DNA from: Empedobacter sedimenti
GTDB lineage: Bacteria > Bacteroidota > Bacteroidia > Flavobacteriales > Weeksellaceae
Length of the DNA: 64,000 nt
Direction of reading: 5' to 3'
NCBI RefSeq assembly: GCF_030005555.1
Contig: NZ_JASCQG010000012.1
Span: 1 to 64,000, forward strand
Shown piece after piece: positions 54,189-62,089 of this stretch; position 1 is the first letter of the stretch; each line of letters opens with the position of its first letter. The translations under genes were made by a program, and so were the position numbers. Below the pieces are notes generated by a model, which saw only the letters and a program-made list of their open reading frames with translations, was not told the origin of the DNA and searched no databases.

Positions 54189-54368
54189 TTAAGCTCTTTC
54201 TACTACTACTAAGTGTGAAACTTTACGAATCATTCCTTCGATTTGAGGAGTTGATTCGTGCTCAACAACTTGATTCAACTTTTTTAAACCTAAAGCAACT
54301 AATGTAGCTTTTTGAGATTTATCACGGTTGATTGCACTACGTGTTTGTTTTACTCTTACTTTGCTCAT
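54189..54368 (-). CDS. rpmD: 50S ribosomal protein L30
   Basis: This 59-aa uL30 starts at 54368 (MSKVRVKQTRSAINRDKSQK) and ends HLVVVERA, with the family motif ALGLKKLNQVVEHE in the middle. It lies 11 nt after rpsE and 29 nt before rplO, the standard order. Confidence 0.96.
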   Translation of the reverse strand: MSKVRVKQTRSAINRDKSQKATLVALGLKKLNQVVEHESTPQIEGMIRKVSHLVVVERA

Positions 54369-54379
54369 TTTACTTTTTT

Positions 54380-54901
54380 TTAACCGTTGAATACTTTAGT
54401 TACAGAAATACCTCTTTGACGAGCAATAGTTTCTACAGAACGTAAGCTTAATAAAGCACGGAATGTAGCTTTTACTGCATTGTGAGGGTTAGAAGAACCT
54501 TTTGATTTAGATAATACATCATGTACACCAACTGATTCTAATACCGCACGTACTGTACCACCTGCAATTACCCCTGTACCTTTAGATGCTGGACGGATGA
54601 ATACTTGCGCACCACCGAAACGAGCTTCTTGTTCGTGAGGAATTGTATTGTCAAATAATGGAATACGTACTAAGTTTTTCTTAGCATCTTCGATAGCTTT
54701 TGCAATAGCAGAAGCAACGTCTTTAGATTTCCCTAATCCGTAACCTACTACACCATTTCCATCTCCAACGACTACGATAGCAGAGAAACCAAATGCTCTA
54801 CCTCCTTTTGTTACTTTAGTAACACGTTGTACTCCAACTAAACGATCTTTTAAATCTAAACCTGTTGGTTTTACTCTTTCTACGTTTTTAAATCCTAACA
54901 T
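54380..54901 (-). CDS. rpsE: 30S ribosomal protein S5
   Basis: This 173-aa uS5 combines an N-terminal double-stranded-RNA-binding fold ([20 protein letters not shown]) with the conserved [17 protein letters not shown] loop, and a C-terminal domain ([19 protein letters not shown]). It contributes to decoding accuracy and the mRNA entry site. It follows rplR by 16 nt. Confidence 0.97.
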   Translation of the reverse strand: MLGFKNVERVKPTGLDLKDRLVGVQRVTKVTKGGRAFGFSAIVVVGDGNGVVGYGLGKSKDVASAIAKAIEDAKKNLVRIPLFDNTIPHEQEARFGGAQVFIRPASKGTGVIAGGTVRAVLESVGVHDVLSKSKGSSNPHNAVKATFRALLSLRSVETIARQRGISVTKVFNG

Positions 54902-54917
54902 AATTTCTTTCTCTTTT

Positions 54918-55271
54918 TTAGAATTTTAATCCACCTTCTCTAGCTCCTTCAGCTAAAGCTTTGATTCTACCATGATACACGAAACCGTTACGGTCAAAAA
55001 CTACAGTTTCAATTCCTTTTGCAACAGCTTTTGCAGCTAATGCTTTACCAACAGATGCAGAAACATCAGATTTTGTACCTTCTACAGAAACACCTTTTTC
55101 ACGAGATGATGCAGAAGCTAAAGTTACTCCACTGTTATCGTCAATAATTTGAGCGTAAATTTCTTTGTTAGAACGGTAAACTGATAAACGAGGTTTAGTT
55201 TCTGTTCCAAAAATATTTCGACGCACGCGTCTTTTTATTTTTTGTCTTTTTTCTACTTTAGATAATGCCAT
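54918..55271 (-). CDS. rplR: 50S ribosomal protein L18
   Basis: This 117-aa uL18 binds 5S rRNA with L5. It has a basic N-terminus ([20 protein letters not shown]) and ends with the family-typical [20 protein letters not shown]. It follows rplF by 13 nt. Confidence 0.97.
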   Translation of the reverse strand: MALSKVEKRQKIKRRVRRNIFGTETKPRLSVYRSNKEIYAQIIDDNSGVTLASASSREKGVSVEGTKSDVSASVGKALAAKAVAKGIETVVFDRNGFVYHGRIKALAEGAREGGLKF

Positions 55272-55284
55272 TTTTCAATGATTT

Positions 55285-55830
55285 TTATGCAGATTTACCT
55301 GCTTTTCTTCTAATAATTTCTCCTACGAATTTAATTCCTTTTCCTTTGTAAGGCTCTGGCTTACGGTAAGAACGAATTTTCGCTACAATCATTCCTAATA
55401 ATTGATTATCATGAGATGATAATGTAATAATAGGGTTTTTACCTTTTTCTGTTAAAGTTTCTACTTTAATTTCTGTAGGTAATTCGATCACGATATTGTG
55501 AGAGAAACCTAATGACAAATCTAATTTTTGTCCGTTGTTAGATGCTCTATAACCAACACCAACTAACTCTAATTGTTTTTTGAAACCTTCTGTTACACCA
55601 GTAATCATATTATTGATTAAAGAACGGTATAAACCATGTAAAGCTTTATTTTCTTTAGAATCGTTTGGACGTACTACAGTTAAAACTCCGTCTTCGATAG
55701 TGATATCAAAACCTTCGTTCAACTCTCTTGTCATTGTAATGTTGTTACCTTTTACTGTAACTACGTTGTCTTTAAACTCAACAGTTGCTGCTGCAGGAAC
55801 GTTGATAAGTGCTTGTCCTATTCTTGACAT
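55285..55830 (-). CDS. rplF: 50S ribosomal protein L6
   Basis: This 181-aa uL6 of two duplicated domains starts MSRIGQALINVPAAATVEFK. The C-terminal signature KPEPYKGKGIKFVGEIIRRK is present. It lies near the factor-binding site of the 50S subunit. It follows rpsH by 21 nt. Confidence 0.97.
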   Translation of the reverse strand: MSRIGQALINVPAAATVEFKDNVVTVKGNNITMTRELNEGFDITIEDGVLTVVRPNDSKENKALHGLYRSLINNMITGVTEGFKKQLELVGVGYRASNNGQKLDLSLGFSHNIVIELPTEIKVETLTEKGKNPIITLSSHDNQLLGMIVAKIRSYRKPEPYKGKGIKFVGEIIRRKAGKSA

Positions 55831-55851
55831 AATTTCTTAATTTTTAAAAGA

Positions 55852-56253
55852 TTAATAAACTAAACATAAAACTTCACCACCTACATTCTCTTGACGAGCT
55901 TGTTTGTCTGTCATTACACCTCTTGAAGTAGAGATAATAGCAACACCTAAACCGTTTAATACACGAGGTAATTCTTTAGATCCTGCGTATTGACGTAAAC
56001 CTGGAGTAGATGCTCTTTTGATTTTACGGATAGCTGGCTCTTTAGTAACTTTGTCGTACTTTAAAGCGATTTTGATTGTTCCTTGAGGTTGATCTTGTCC
56101 TTCGAATTTGTAGTTCAAGATATAACCTTGTTCAAATAAGATCTTAGTGATCTCTTTTTTAATTTTAGATGCAGGGATTTCCACAACTTTGTGTCCCGCC
56201 ATCATCGCATTTCTAACACGCGTTAGAAAATCTGAAATAGGATCTGTATACAT
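55852..56253 (-). CDS. rpsH: 30S ribosomal protein S8, first gene of the downstream ribosomal half
   Basis: This 133-aa uS8, a primary 16S rRNA binder, starts [20 protein letters not shown]. The C-terminal [20 protein letters not shown] motif is present. It would normally follow rpsN directly, but here 4.0 kb of thiamin genes intervene. It therefore heads a separate transcript driven by the promoter at 56330-56359. In E. coli S8 represses its operon by binding at rplE mRNA; here rplE and rpsH would be on different transcripts. Confidence 0.97.
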   Translation of the reverse strand: MYTDPISDFLTRVRNAMMAGHKVVEIPASKIKKEITKILFEQGYILNYKFEGQDQPQGTIKIALKYDKVTKEPAIRKIKRASTPGLRQYAGSKELPRVLNGLGVAIISTSRGVMTDKQARQENVGGEVLCLVY

Positions 56254-56306
56254 AATAATTCTACAGTATAGTACCGAAGCACTACTTTTAAAATTAAACT
56301 TAATCT

Positions 56307-56323
56307 AAATGCACTATGCATTT
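56307..56323. repeat. Inverted repeat at the 5' end of the rpsH transcript
   Basis: AAATGCA-CTA-TGCATTT is a perfect 7-bp inverted repeat. It begins about 7 nt downstream of the rpsH -7 box, so it would form a stem at the extreme 5' end of that mRNA, or be a protein-binding dyad at the start site. Confidence 0.55.
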
Positions 56324-56329
56324 GGGTTG

Positions 56330-56359
56330 CAAATATATTGCATATTTTTTAATTACAAA
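56330..56359 (-). promoter_or_regulatory. Consensus promoter of the rpsH-rplQ transcript
   Basis: On minus, TTTG (56359-56356), an 18-nt spacer and TATATTTG (56337-56330) match the Bacteroidota consensus fully. The start would be near 56323, giving a leader of about 70 nt to rpsH. It compensates for the break in the ribosomal operon. Confidence 0.75.
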
Positions 56360-56503
56360 CTATTAATCTCAATAATTTATTTTTAATCGTTTTAGAATTA
56401 ATGAATAAGCTCAAACCTTAATTTAAGAAGAATAAAAAAACACAAGAAAACGAAGTATTTTGTTTATTTATAGTATTCGTAGTAGAAATTAAGACAAATT
56501 GTA

Positions 56504-56511
56504 TAAATTTG
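56504..56511 (+). promoter_or_regulatory. -7 box of the thiamin operon
   Basis: TAAATTTG matches TAnnTTTG. Transcription would begin near 56517, exactly at the first pairing base of the TPP aptamer. No good TTTG occurs at the -33 distance. Confidence 0.55.
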
Positions 56512-56516
56512 ATTTG

Positions 56517-56592
56517 GCTTTAGGGGTATTCTGAAAAGAATTGAGACAGTCCCTTTGAACCTGATACGGTTAACACCGACGTAGGGAAAAGC
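56517..56592 (+). promoter_or_regulatory. TPP riboswitch aptamer (THI box)
   Basis: The outer helix is GCTTT (56517-56521) with AAAGC (56588-56592). Inside are the conserved blocks AGGGG, TTGAGACAG, CCCTTTGAACCTGAT and ACCGACGTAGGGAA, which together are diagnostic of the thiamin pyrophosphate aptamer. It lies about 95 nt upstream of thiM and is followed at once by a terminator hairpin, so TPP probably lowers transcription of the operon. I could not identify the antiterminator pairing. Confidence 0.93.
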
Positions 56593-56599
56593 AATATTT

Positions 56600-56634
56600 A
56601 TACAATTGTTTTGAGCAATTGTATGCTTTTTTTT
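56600..56634 (+). terminator. Riboswitch expression-platform terminator
   Basis: ATACAATTG (56600-56608) and CAATTGTAT (56616-56624) form a 9-bp stem with a 7-nt loop, then GC and a T8 run. It lies 7 nt after the TPP aptamer and before thiM. Confidence 0.8.
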
Positions 56635-56686
56635 CAAAGAAAAAATCCTCTTAAGCCATTAATTGTTTTATCAAAATTATCAATTA

Positions 56687-57484
56687 ATGGAAAATCAAAT
56701 TATTCAAAATTTACAAACTGTACGAGAAAAAAATCCACTTGTACATAACATCACCAATTTTGTTGTGATGAACAACACCGCCAATGCTCTTTTAGCAATT
56801 GGAGCATCTCCTGTTATGATACATGCGCACAAAGAAGTGGAGTCTGTTGTGGAAATCTCTAATTCTATTGTCATTAATGTAGGAACTATTGATGATTATT
56901 GGGCAGAAAGCATGTTAATCGCAACTAAAAAAGCAAATCTACTTAAGAAACCTTGGATTTTAGATCCTGTTGGAGCTGGCATTTCTACTTTCAGGAATAA
57001 TCTTCTGAAAGAACTTCTTACTTACAATCCGACTGTGATTCGTGGCAATGCTTCAGAAATACTAGCGCTAGATTCTTTTAGTAATATTCAAGGAAAAGGT
57101 GTTGATAGTTCGCATCAAAGTAATCAAGCTATAAAAGCTGCACAAAATCTTAATCAAAAACACAGTTCTATTGTTTGTATTTCGGGAGTTTCAGATTTTA
57201 TTATTTCAGATGACAACATTATAGAAATTAAAAATGGACATGAAATGATGACAAAAGTAACTGGATTGGGCTGCTCTGCTACAGCTGTCATCGGTGCATT
57301 TCTAGGTCTTAATGAAAATCCTTATAATGAAACCATTAGTGGAATGGCTGTTTTTAGTTTAGCAGGAGATTTAGCTGAGAAAAAAAGTAATGGACCGGGA
57401 AGTTTACAAATGAATTTATATGATACTTTATATCATTTATCAGAAAAAGATATTCGCTCGTATTTGAAAATTTCTAAAATATGA
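56687..57484 (+). CDS. thiM: Hydroxyethylthiazole kinase
   Basis: This enzyme phosphorylates the thiazole alcohol for thiamin salvage. The start is ATG 56687 (265 aa, MENQIIQNLQTVREKNPLVH); the frame also opens at a TTG 24 nt earlier. Family motifs are HNITNFVVMNNTANALLAIG with ASPVMIH near the N-terminus, DPVGAGIS, and VTGLGCSATAVIGAFLG with the catalytic Cys region. It is the first gene after the riboswitch and overlaps thiE by 4 nt (ATGA). Confidence 0.96.
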   Translation: MENQIIQNLQTVREKNPLVHNITNFVVMNNTANALLAIGASPVMIHAHKEVESVVEISNSIVINVGTIDDYWAESMLIATKKANLLKKPWILDPVGAGISTFRNNLLKELLTYNPTVIRGNASEILALDSFSNIQGKGVDSSHQSNQAIKAAQNLNQKHSSIVCISGVSDFIISDDNIIEIKNGHEMMTKVTGLGCSATAVIGAFLGLNENPYNETISGMAVFSLAGDLAEKKSNGPGSLQMNLYDTLYHLSEKDIRSYLKISKI

Positions 57485-58140
57485 AAGTTAATCCAAAATT
57501 TCCTTATCCATTATATTTAGTAATATCAGAAAAAGATTGCATTCATTATCATTGGCTGGACGTTGCTGAACAAGCAATTTTAGGAGGAGTTGACATAATC
57601 CAACTCAGAGAAAAAGATTGTACAACAGAAGAATACATCGAAAAAGCAAAGGCATTGAAAAAAATCACTGATCTATATAACATTCCGTTAATTATCAATG
57701 ATTCTCTAGAAGTTGCTATTAGTGTTCAATCGTGGGGAATACATGTTGGACGAAGCGATATAAAACCATCAGAAATAGATAGAAATACAAACTCTCCAAA
57801 AAACATTGGCTGGTCTATAGAACTTTGCGATCAATTAAATGAAAAACAAATTGATTATGTCAATCACTTAGGTGTTAGCCCTATTTTTTCTACTTCTACT
57901 AAAACGAATACCATTACCGAATGGGGATATGAAGGAATACATAAACTGAAGAAGCTAACAACTCTTCCTTTAATTGCAATAGGAGGAATTAATGAAATCA
58001 ATGTCTCTGAAATAATTAAAGCTGGTGCAGATAGCGTAGCTGTGGTCTCTGCTATCTGTGGAAGCAGTAATCCCAAAAGATCAGCTCAAATATTAAAACA
58101 AATTATCAACAACAATGAGTATAATCCAAAAAACATATAG
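57481..58140 (+). CDS. thiE: Thiamin phosphate synthase
   Basis: This enzyme joins hydroxymethylpyrimidine diphosphate and thiazole phosphate to make thiamin monophosphate. The 219-aa TIM barrel has IIQLREKD (pyrophosphate site), GIHVGRSDI, SPIFSTSTKT and IAIGGINEINV in family order. It is translationally coupled to thiM by a 4-nt overlap and overlaps thiD by 26 nt. Confidence 0.95.
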   Translation: MKVNPKFPYPLYLVISEKDCIHYHWLDVAEQAILGGVDIIQLREKDCTTEEYIEKAKALKKITDLYNIPLIINDSLEVAISVQSWGIHVGRSDIKPSEIDRNTNSPKNIGWSIELCDQLNEKQIDYVNHLGVSPIFSTSTKTNTITEWGYEGIHKLKKLTTLPLIAIGGINEINVSEIIKAGADSVAVVSAICGSSNPKRSAQILKQIINNNEYNPKNI

Positions 58141-58951
58141 TGTCTTAACAATAGCAGGATTTGACGGGAGTGGTGGTGCTGGAATACAGGCTGATACCAA
58201 AACAATTTCTGCGCATGGTTGCTACGCAACAAATGTATTAACAGCATTACCCATACAAAATACGCAGGGAGTAAAAAATATTTATGAAATCTCAACTGAA
58301 TCCATTCGAGAACAAATTCAATCTATTTTAGAAGATATTTATCCAGATGCAATCAAAATAGGAATGGTTCATAGTATAGAACTAGTCAATATCATTGCTG
58401 AAGAATTAAAAAATTATAACAATCCAATAGTATTTGATCCTGTCATGGTATCAACAAGTGGTCATCAATTAATCAAAAAAGAAACAATTACGGCTTGTAT
58501 TGAGAAACTTTTTCCTTTAGCAACGCTCATAACTCCAAATCTTGATGAAGCAAGTGTTTTGGCAAATCATAAAATAGACTCTGCAGAATTGATGTTAATA
58601 CATGGAGAAAACATCATGAATTTAGGTTGTCAAAATCTATTATTAAAAGGTGGTCATCTGGAGCAAAAAGAAATTGTAAGTTATCTATTTCAAAAAAATC
58701 AACCTATCCAAAGTTATACTTCAAAAAAAATTGATACAAAAAACACCCATGGTTCAGGTTGCTCATTATCTTCAGCTATTGCATGTAATTTAGCTTTAGG
58801 TTTTTCTCTTTCAGAAAGTGTACAATTTGCTCAAGAATATATTGAGCGGGCAATACTTGGTAGCAAAGATTTAACAATTGGCAAAGGAAATGGACCTTTA
58901 AATCATTTTTTCAATCCTCAAAAATTAAAAACATATGACATTCACAACTAA
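58115..58951 (+). CDS. thiD: Hydroxymethylpyrimidine / phosphomethylpyrimidine kinase
   Basis: This enzyme makes HMP-diphosphate in two phosphorylations. The 278-aa ribokinase-fold protein starts with VLTIAGFDGSGGAGIQADTK, where most ThiD proteins have AGSDSSGGAG. The C-terminal anion hole NTHGSGCSLSSAIA is intact. It overlaps thiE by 26 nt and tenA by 17 nt. Because it follows ThiE rather than being fused, it can act in salvage of HMP from thiamin breakdown products. Confidence 0.95.
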   Translation: MSIIQKTYSVLTIAGFDGSGGAGIQADTKTISAHGCYATNVLTALPIQNTQGVKNIYEISTESIREQIQSILEDIYPDAIKIGMVHSIELVNIIAEELKNYNNPIVFDPVMVSTSGHQLIKKETITACIEKLFPLATLITPNLDEASVLANHKIDSAELMLIHGENIMNLGCQNLLLKGGHLEQKEIVSYLFQKNQPIQSYTSKKIDTKNTHGSGCSLSSAIACNLALGFSLSESVQFAQEYIERAILGSKDLTIGKGNGPLNHFFNPQKLKTYDIHN

Positions 58952-59597
58952 AGCTTGGGAAACTATAACGCCTATTTATAATGATATTCTAAATATGCCA
59001 TTTATAAAAGAATTAGAAAATGGAACATTACCAATAGAAAAATTTCAGTTTTACATGTTACAAGATGCAAAATATTTAGAACATTTTGGTCGTGTGTTAG
59101 CAGCAATTGGAGCAAAATCTGTAGACAATCAACAAGCTATTGATTTTTTCGAATTTGGTAAAAATGCCTTGATTGTTGAACGCGCTCTACACGAATCTTA
59201 TTTTCAGGATTTTGGTTTGACTCAAAACGTAAAGATAGAAATAGAACCAGTATGTCATCATTATTCACATTTCTTAAAAAGTACAGTAGCATTCGACCCC
59301 ATCGAAGTTGCTTTGGCTGCAGTTTTACCTTGTTTCTGGATTTATAAAGAAGTTGGCGATGAGATTATCAAAAATCAATCTAAAGAAAATAATCCGTACC
59401 AGAAATGGATTGAAACTTATAGTGGAGATGAGTTTGGTGAAGGTGTAAAAAAAGCTAAAGACTATATTAATAAAGCGGCAGAAGAAACTACTGATAAGAT
59501 AAAAGATCAAATGTTAGAAGCTTTTGTAAAAGCTAGCGAATTAGAATATCAATTTTGGAAAGCTGCCTATGAAAATATTACATGGAACAGAAAATAA
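58935..59597 (+). CDS. tenA: Aminopyrimidine aminohydrolase TenA (thiaminase II)
   Basis: The 220-aa all-helical enzyme hydrolyses aminomethyl-aminomethylpyrimidine, a thiamin breakdown product, to HMP. The conserved Cys lies in AAVLPCFWIYKEVGDEI, the DAKYLEHFGRVLA segment is present near the N-terminus, and the Glu is in SELEYQFWKAAYE near the C-terminus. It overlaps thiD by 17 nt and the HAD gene by 16 nt. With thiD it completes the pyrimidine branch of salvage. Confidence 0.94.
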   Translation: MTFTTKAWETITPIYNDILNMPFIKELENGTLPIEKFQFYMLQDAKYLEHFGRVLAAIGAKSVDNQQAIDFFEFGKNALIVERALHESYFQDFGLTQNVKIEIEPVCHHYSHFLKSTVAFDPIEVALAAVLPCFWIYKEVGDEIIKNQSKENNPYQKWIETYSGDEFGEGVKKAKDYINKAAEETTDKIKDQMLEAFVKASELEYQFWKAAYENITWNRK

Positions 59598-60217
59598 AAG
59601 CCATCTTTTTTGATTTTGATGGAGTAATTGTAGATAGTTTACAATTGTGGAATTTGATGTTTGATAAAGTTGTAGAAACATACAAACTAGATGCAAGCTG
59701 CTTACTTGAAAATGATGGATTAAATTTCACCACAAACGAAGCAATACAATTAATGTTAGAATATCAGTTACGATTTACAACAGATTTATACAACGAAATT
59801 CTTGATTGGACAGAAAAATTTTATGAAGATCACTTTCATCATTATATAAAACTAAATCAATATGTTATTGAAATTTTAGAAGAACTAAAACTTCATCAAA
59901 TTCAGATTATTCTTGTTTCAAATTCATCTAGAAAACAAATTGATTTTGCTATCAAACAATTAAATCTTCAAGGATATTTTGATAACACCATTACAGCAGA
60001 CGATGTAATAAAAGGTAAACCAAATGCAGAACCTTATCAAAAAGCATTGTCATTATCAAAATTAGCTAAAAATGAAGTCTTAATTATTGAAGATTCAACG
60101 ACTGGAATAACTGCTGCTAAAAATGCAGAAATAGCATACAAAATTTATAATAATCCAAATTTTATCCATCACACTAATTATTTGAATGACTTTAGAGATA
60201 TCATCAAATTTATATAA
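59582..60217 (+). CDS. HAD-family phosphatase, candidate thiamin monophosphate phosphatase
   Basis: The 211-aa HAD subfamily I enzyme has all four motifs: DFDGVIVDS (nucleophile D11 and D13), VSNSS, the Lys in KGKPNAEPY and IIEDSTTG. The helical cap lies between motifs I and II, as in beta-phosphoglucomutase-like enzymes. It is the last gene of the thiamin operon with a 16-nt overlap. HAD phosphatases clustered with thi genes have been shown to dephosphorylate thiamin monophosphate in some bacteria. That function is inferred here from position. Confidence 0.85.
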   Translation: MEQKIKAIFFDFDGVIVDSLQLWNLMFDKVVETYKLDASCLLENDGLNFTTNEAIQLMLEYQLRFTTDLYNEILDWTEKFYEDHFHHYIKLNQYVIEILEELKLHQIQIILVSNSSRKQIDFAIKQLNLQGYFDNTITADDVIKGKPNAEPYQKALSLSKLAKNEVLIIEDSTTGITAAKNAEIAYKIYNNPNFIHHTNYLNDFRDIIKFI

Positions 60218-60222
60218 CAAAA

Positions 60223-60252
60223 AAATCCTTACTCAATAAAGAGTAAGGATTT
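60223..60252. terminator. Bidirectional terminator between the thiamin operon and rpsN
   Basis: AAATCCTTACTC, loop AATAAA, GAGTAAGGATTT: a 12-bp stem. On minus it is followed by a T-run (GGATTTTTTTG), so it should stop transcripts coming from rpsN. On plus it ends the thiamin operon 5 nt after the HAD stop. Confidence 0.85.
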
Positions 60253-60276
60253 AATATTTCTAAAGCTATTGGTAAA

Positions 60277-60546
60277 TTACCAAGACGCTTTTTTAACACC
60301 TGGGATTAACCCTTCGTTCGCCATTTCACGGAATGTTACACGAGAGATCCCGAAAGTTCTCATGTATCCTTTTGGACGACCTGTTAATTTACAACGATTG
60401 TGTAAACGTACAGGAGAAGCGTTTTTAGGTAATTTTTGTAATGCTTCGTAGTCACCAGCTTCTAATAAAGCAGTTCTTTTCGCAGCATACTTAGCAACTA
60501 ATGCTTGTCTTTTGCGCTCACGCGCTTTCATTGATTCTTTAGCCAT
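60277..60546 (-). CDS. rpsN: 30S ribosomal protein S14, last gene of the upstream ribosomal half
   Basis: This 89-aa uS14 is the long zinc-free form: the CxxC pairs are missing and one Cys remains in [19 protein letters not shown]. It ends [14 protein letters not shown]. It normally precedes rpsH, but here it is followed 24 nt later by a terminator and then the plus-strand thiamin genes. Confidence 0.97.
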   Translation of the reverse strand: MAKESMKARERKRQALVAKYAAKRTALLEAGDYEALQKLPKNASPVRLHNRCKLTGRPKGYMRTFGISRVTFREMANEGLIPGVKKASW

Positions 60547-60552
60547 GACTTC

Positions 60553-61116
60553 TTATTTTTCTTTAGTAAATGGTAATCCGAATTTAGATAATAAAGCTTT
60601 CGCTTCTTTATCAGTATTCGCTGAAGTTACAAAGGTAATATCTAAACCTTGAATTTTCTTGATTTTATCAATATTAATTTCTGGGAAGATAATTTGCTCT
60701 TTGATACCTAAGTTATAGTTACCTCTACCGTCGAAACCTGTAGAAGAAATACCGCTAAAATCACGTACACGTGGTAAAGCTGCAGATACTAAACGATCTA
60801 AGAATTCGTACATTTTCTCACCACGTAAAGTTACTTTAGCACCAATTGGCATTCCTTTACGTAATTTGAAAGCTGCTTCATCTTTCTTAGAGATAGTTCC
60901 AACTGCTTTTTGACCAGTGATTAATTCTAACTCTTCAATAGCGTAATCAACGATTTTTTTGTCAGCTGTAGCAGCACCTAAACCTTGAGATAAAACAATT
61001 TTCTCTAATTTAGGAACTTGCATAATAGATTTGTATCCAAACTCTTCTTTAAGAGCAGCTACAATCTCTTCTTTATATTTAACCTGCGGACGAGGTGTGT
61101 ATGTTGTTGTACTCAT
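60553..61116 (-). CDS. rplE: 50S ribosomal protein L5
   Basis: This 187-aa uL5 binds 5S rRNA. I start at ATG 61116 ([17 protein letters not shown]), 1 nt after rplX; the open frame continues 10 codons into rplX without need. The motifs [20 protein letters not shown] and [16 protein letters not shown] are present. In E. coli this mRNA region is the S8 repressor target. Confidence 0.96.
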   Translation of the reverse strand: MSTTTYTPRPQVKYKEEIVAALKEEFGYKSIMQVPKLEKIVLSQGLGAATADKKIVDYAIEELELITGQKAVGTISKKDEAAFKLRKGMPIGAKVTLRGEKMYEFLDRLVSAALPRVRDFSGISSTGFDGRGNYNLGIKEQIIFPEINIDKIKKIQGLDITFVTSANTDKEAKALLSKFGLPFTKEK

Positions 61117-61117
61117 C

Positions 61118-61432
61118 TTAGATAGCTTTTCCTGATTTTTTAGCAATTCTTACTTTTTTCCCTCCTTCTTCTTTGATCGCTACTTTCGTTGCTTTCCCAG
61201 TTTCTGGATCTACTAAAGCCAATTTGCATAAATAGATTTGAGCTTCTTTCTCAACAACTCCACCTTGTGGATTTTGTGCGCTTGGCTTTACACGTTTTTT
61301 TGCAATATTAACCCCTTCAACGATAGCTTTAGCTTTGTCAGGGAATACGCGTAACACAGTACCAGTTTGACCTTTGTTAGATCCTGATAATACGACTACT
61401 TTGTCTCCTTTTTTAATTTTTAACTTTGCCAT
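61118..61432 (-). CDS. rplX: 50S ribosomal protein L24
   Basis: This 104-aa uL24 has an N-terminal KOW motif ([20 protein letters not shown]), and it is an early initiator of 50S assembly. The C-terminal segment is Lys-rich. It lies 9 nt after rplN and 1 nt before rplE. Confidence 0.97.
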   Translation of the reverse strand: MAKLKIKKGDKVVVLSGSNKGQTGTVLRVFPDKAKAIVEGVNIAKKRVKPSAQNPQGGVVEKEAQIYLCKLALVDPETGKATKVAIKEEGGKKVRIAKKSGKAI

Positions 61433-61441
61433 GTTGTTCTA

Positions 61442-61810
61442 TTATAATACCTCTGGGGCTAATGATACAATTTTCATATATTCTTTATCACGTAACTCAC
61501 GAGCAACTGGACCGAATACACGAGTACCACGCATTTCTCCTTGAGTGTTCAATAATACACATGCATTATCGTCGAAACGGATATATGAACCGTCTTTTCT
61601 GCGAACTTCTTTTTTAGTTCTAACTACAACAGCTTTTGATACAGCACCTTTTTTAACGTTTCCTGAAGGTGTAGCTTCTTTAATCGCAACAACGATTTTG
61701 TCACCTACTGATGCGTATCTTCTTTTAGTACCACCTAAAACGCGGATTACTAATGCTTCACGAGCTCCTGTGTTATCTGCAACTTTTAATCTAGATTCTT
61801 GTTGTAACAT
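61442..61810 (-). CDS. rplN: 50S ribosomal protein L14
   Basis: This 122-aa uL14 starts [20 protein letters not shown]. The strongly conserved DNACVLLN and [14 protein letters not shown] are present. It contacts 16S rRNA in an intersubunit bridge. It follows rpsQ by 8 nt. Confidence 0.98.
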   Translation of the reverse strand: MLQQESRLKVADNTGAREALVIRVLGGTKRRYASVGDKIVVAIKEATPSGNVKKGAVSKAVVVRTKKEVRRKDGSYIRFDDNACVLLNTQGEMRGTRVFGPVARELRDKEYMKIVSLAPEVL

Positions 61811-61818
61811 AACTTATA

Positions 61819-62073
61819 TTATTTAGCTCTTTCAATGATTTCTACTAATCTCCATCTTTTGTTTTTAGACAAAGGACGAGTCTCCATGATACGCACTGTG
61901 TCACCTTCGTTACACTCGTTATTTTCGTCGTGCGCTGTATATTTCTTCGTTTTTAAAACGAATTTCCCATAGAATGGGTGCTTTTGTTTCTTAGTTTCAG
62001 CTACAACAATGGTTTTTTCCATTTTGTTTGAAGTAACTAAACCAACTCTTTCTTTTCTTAATTTTCTTTCCAT
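61819..62073 (-). CDS. rpsQ: 30S ribosomal protein S17
   Basis: This 84-aa uS17 is an OB-fold primary 16S rRNA binder. It has [39 protein letters not shown] and [17 protein letters not shown]. It follows rpmC by 16 nt. Confidence 0.97.
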   Translation of the reverse strand: MERKLRKERVGLVTSNKMEKTIVVAETKKQKHPFYGKFVLKTKKYTAHDENNECNEGDTVRIMETRPLSKNKRWRLVEIIERAK

Positions 62074-62089
62074 CAGTTACAGATTGCTG

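Noticed and set aside
56498-56607. AATTGTATAAAT upstream of the aptamer is complementary to the terminator's 5' arm (56596-56607), suggesting an antiterminator.
   Set aside because: The upstream copy overlaps the -7 box and would lie before the transcription start, so it would not be in the RNA.
56254-60276. Split of the ribosomal operon as an assembly artefact.
   Set aside because: Both sides have fitting signals (consensus promoter, bidirectional terminator) and intact genes, which a misjoin would be unlikely to create; long reads could still overturn this.
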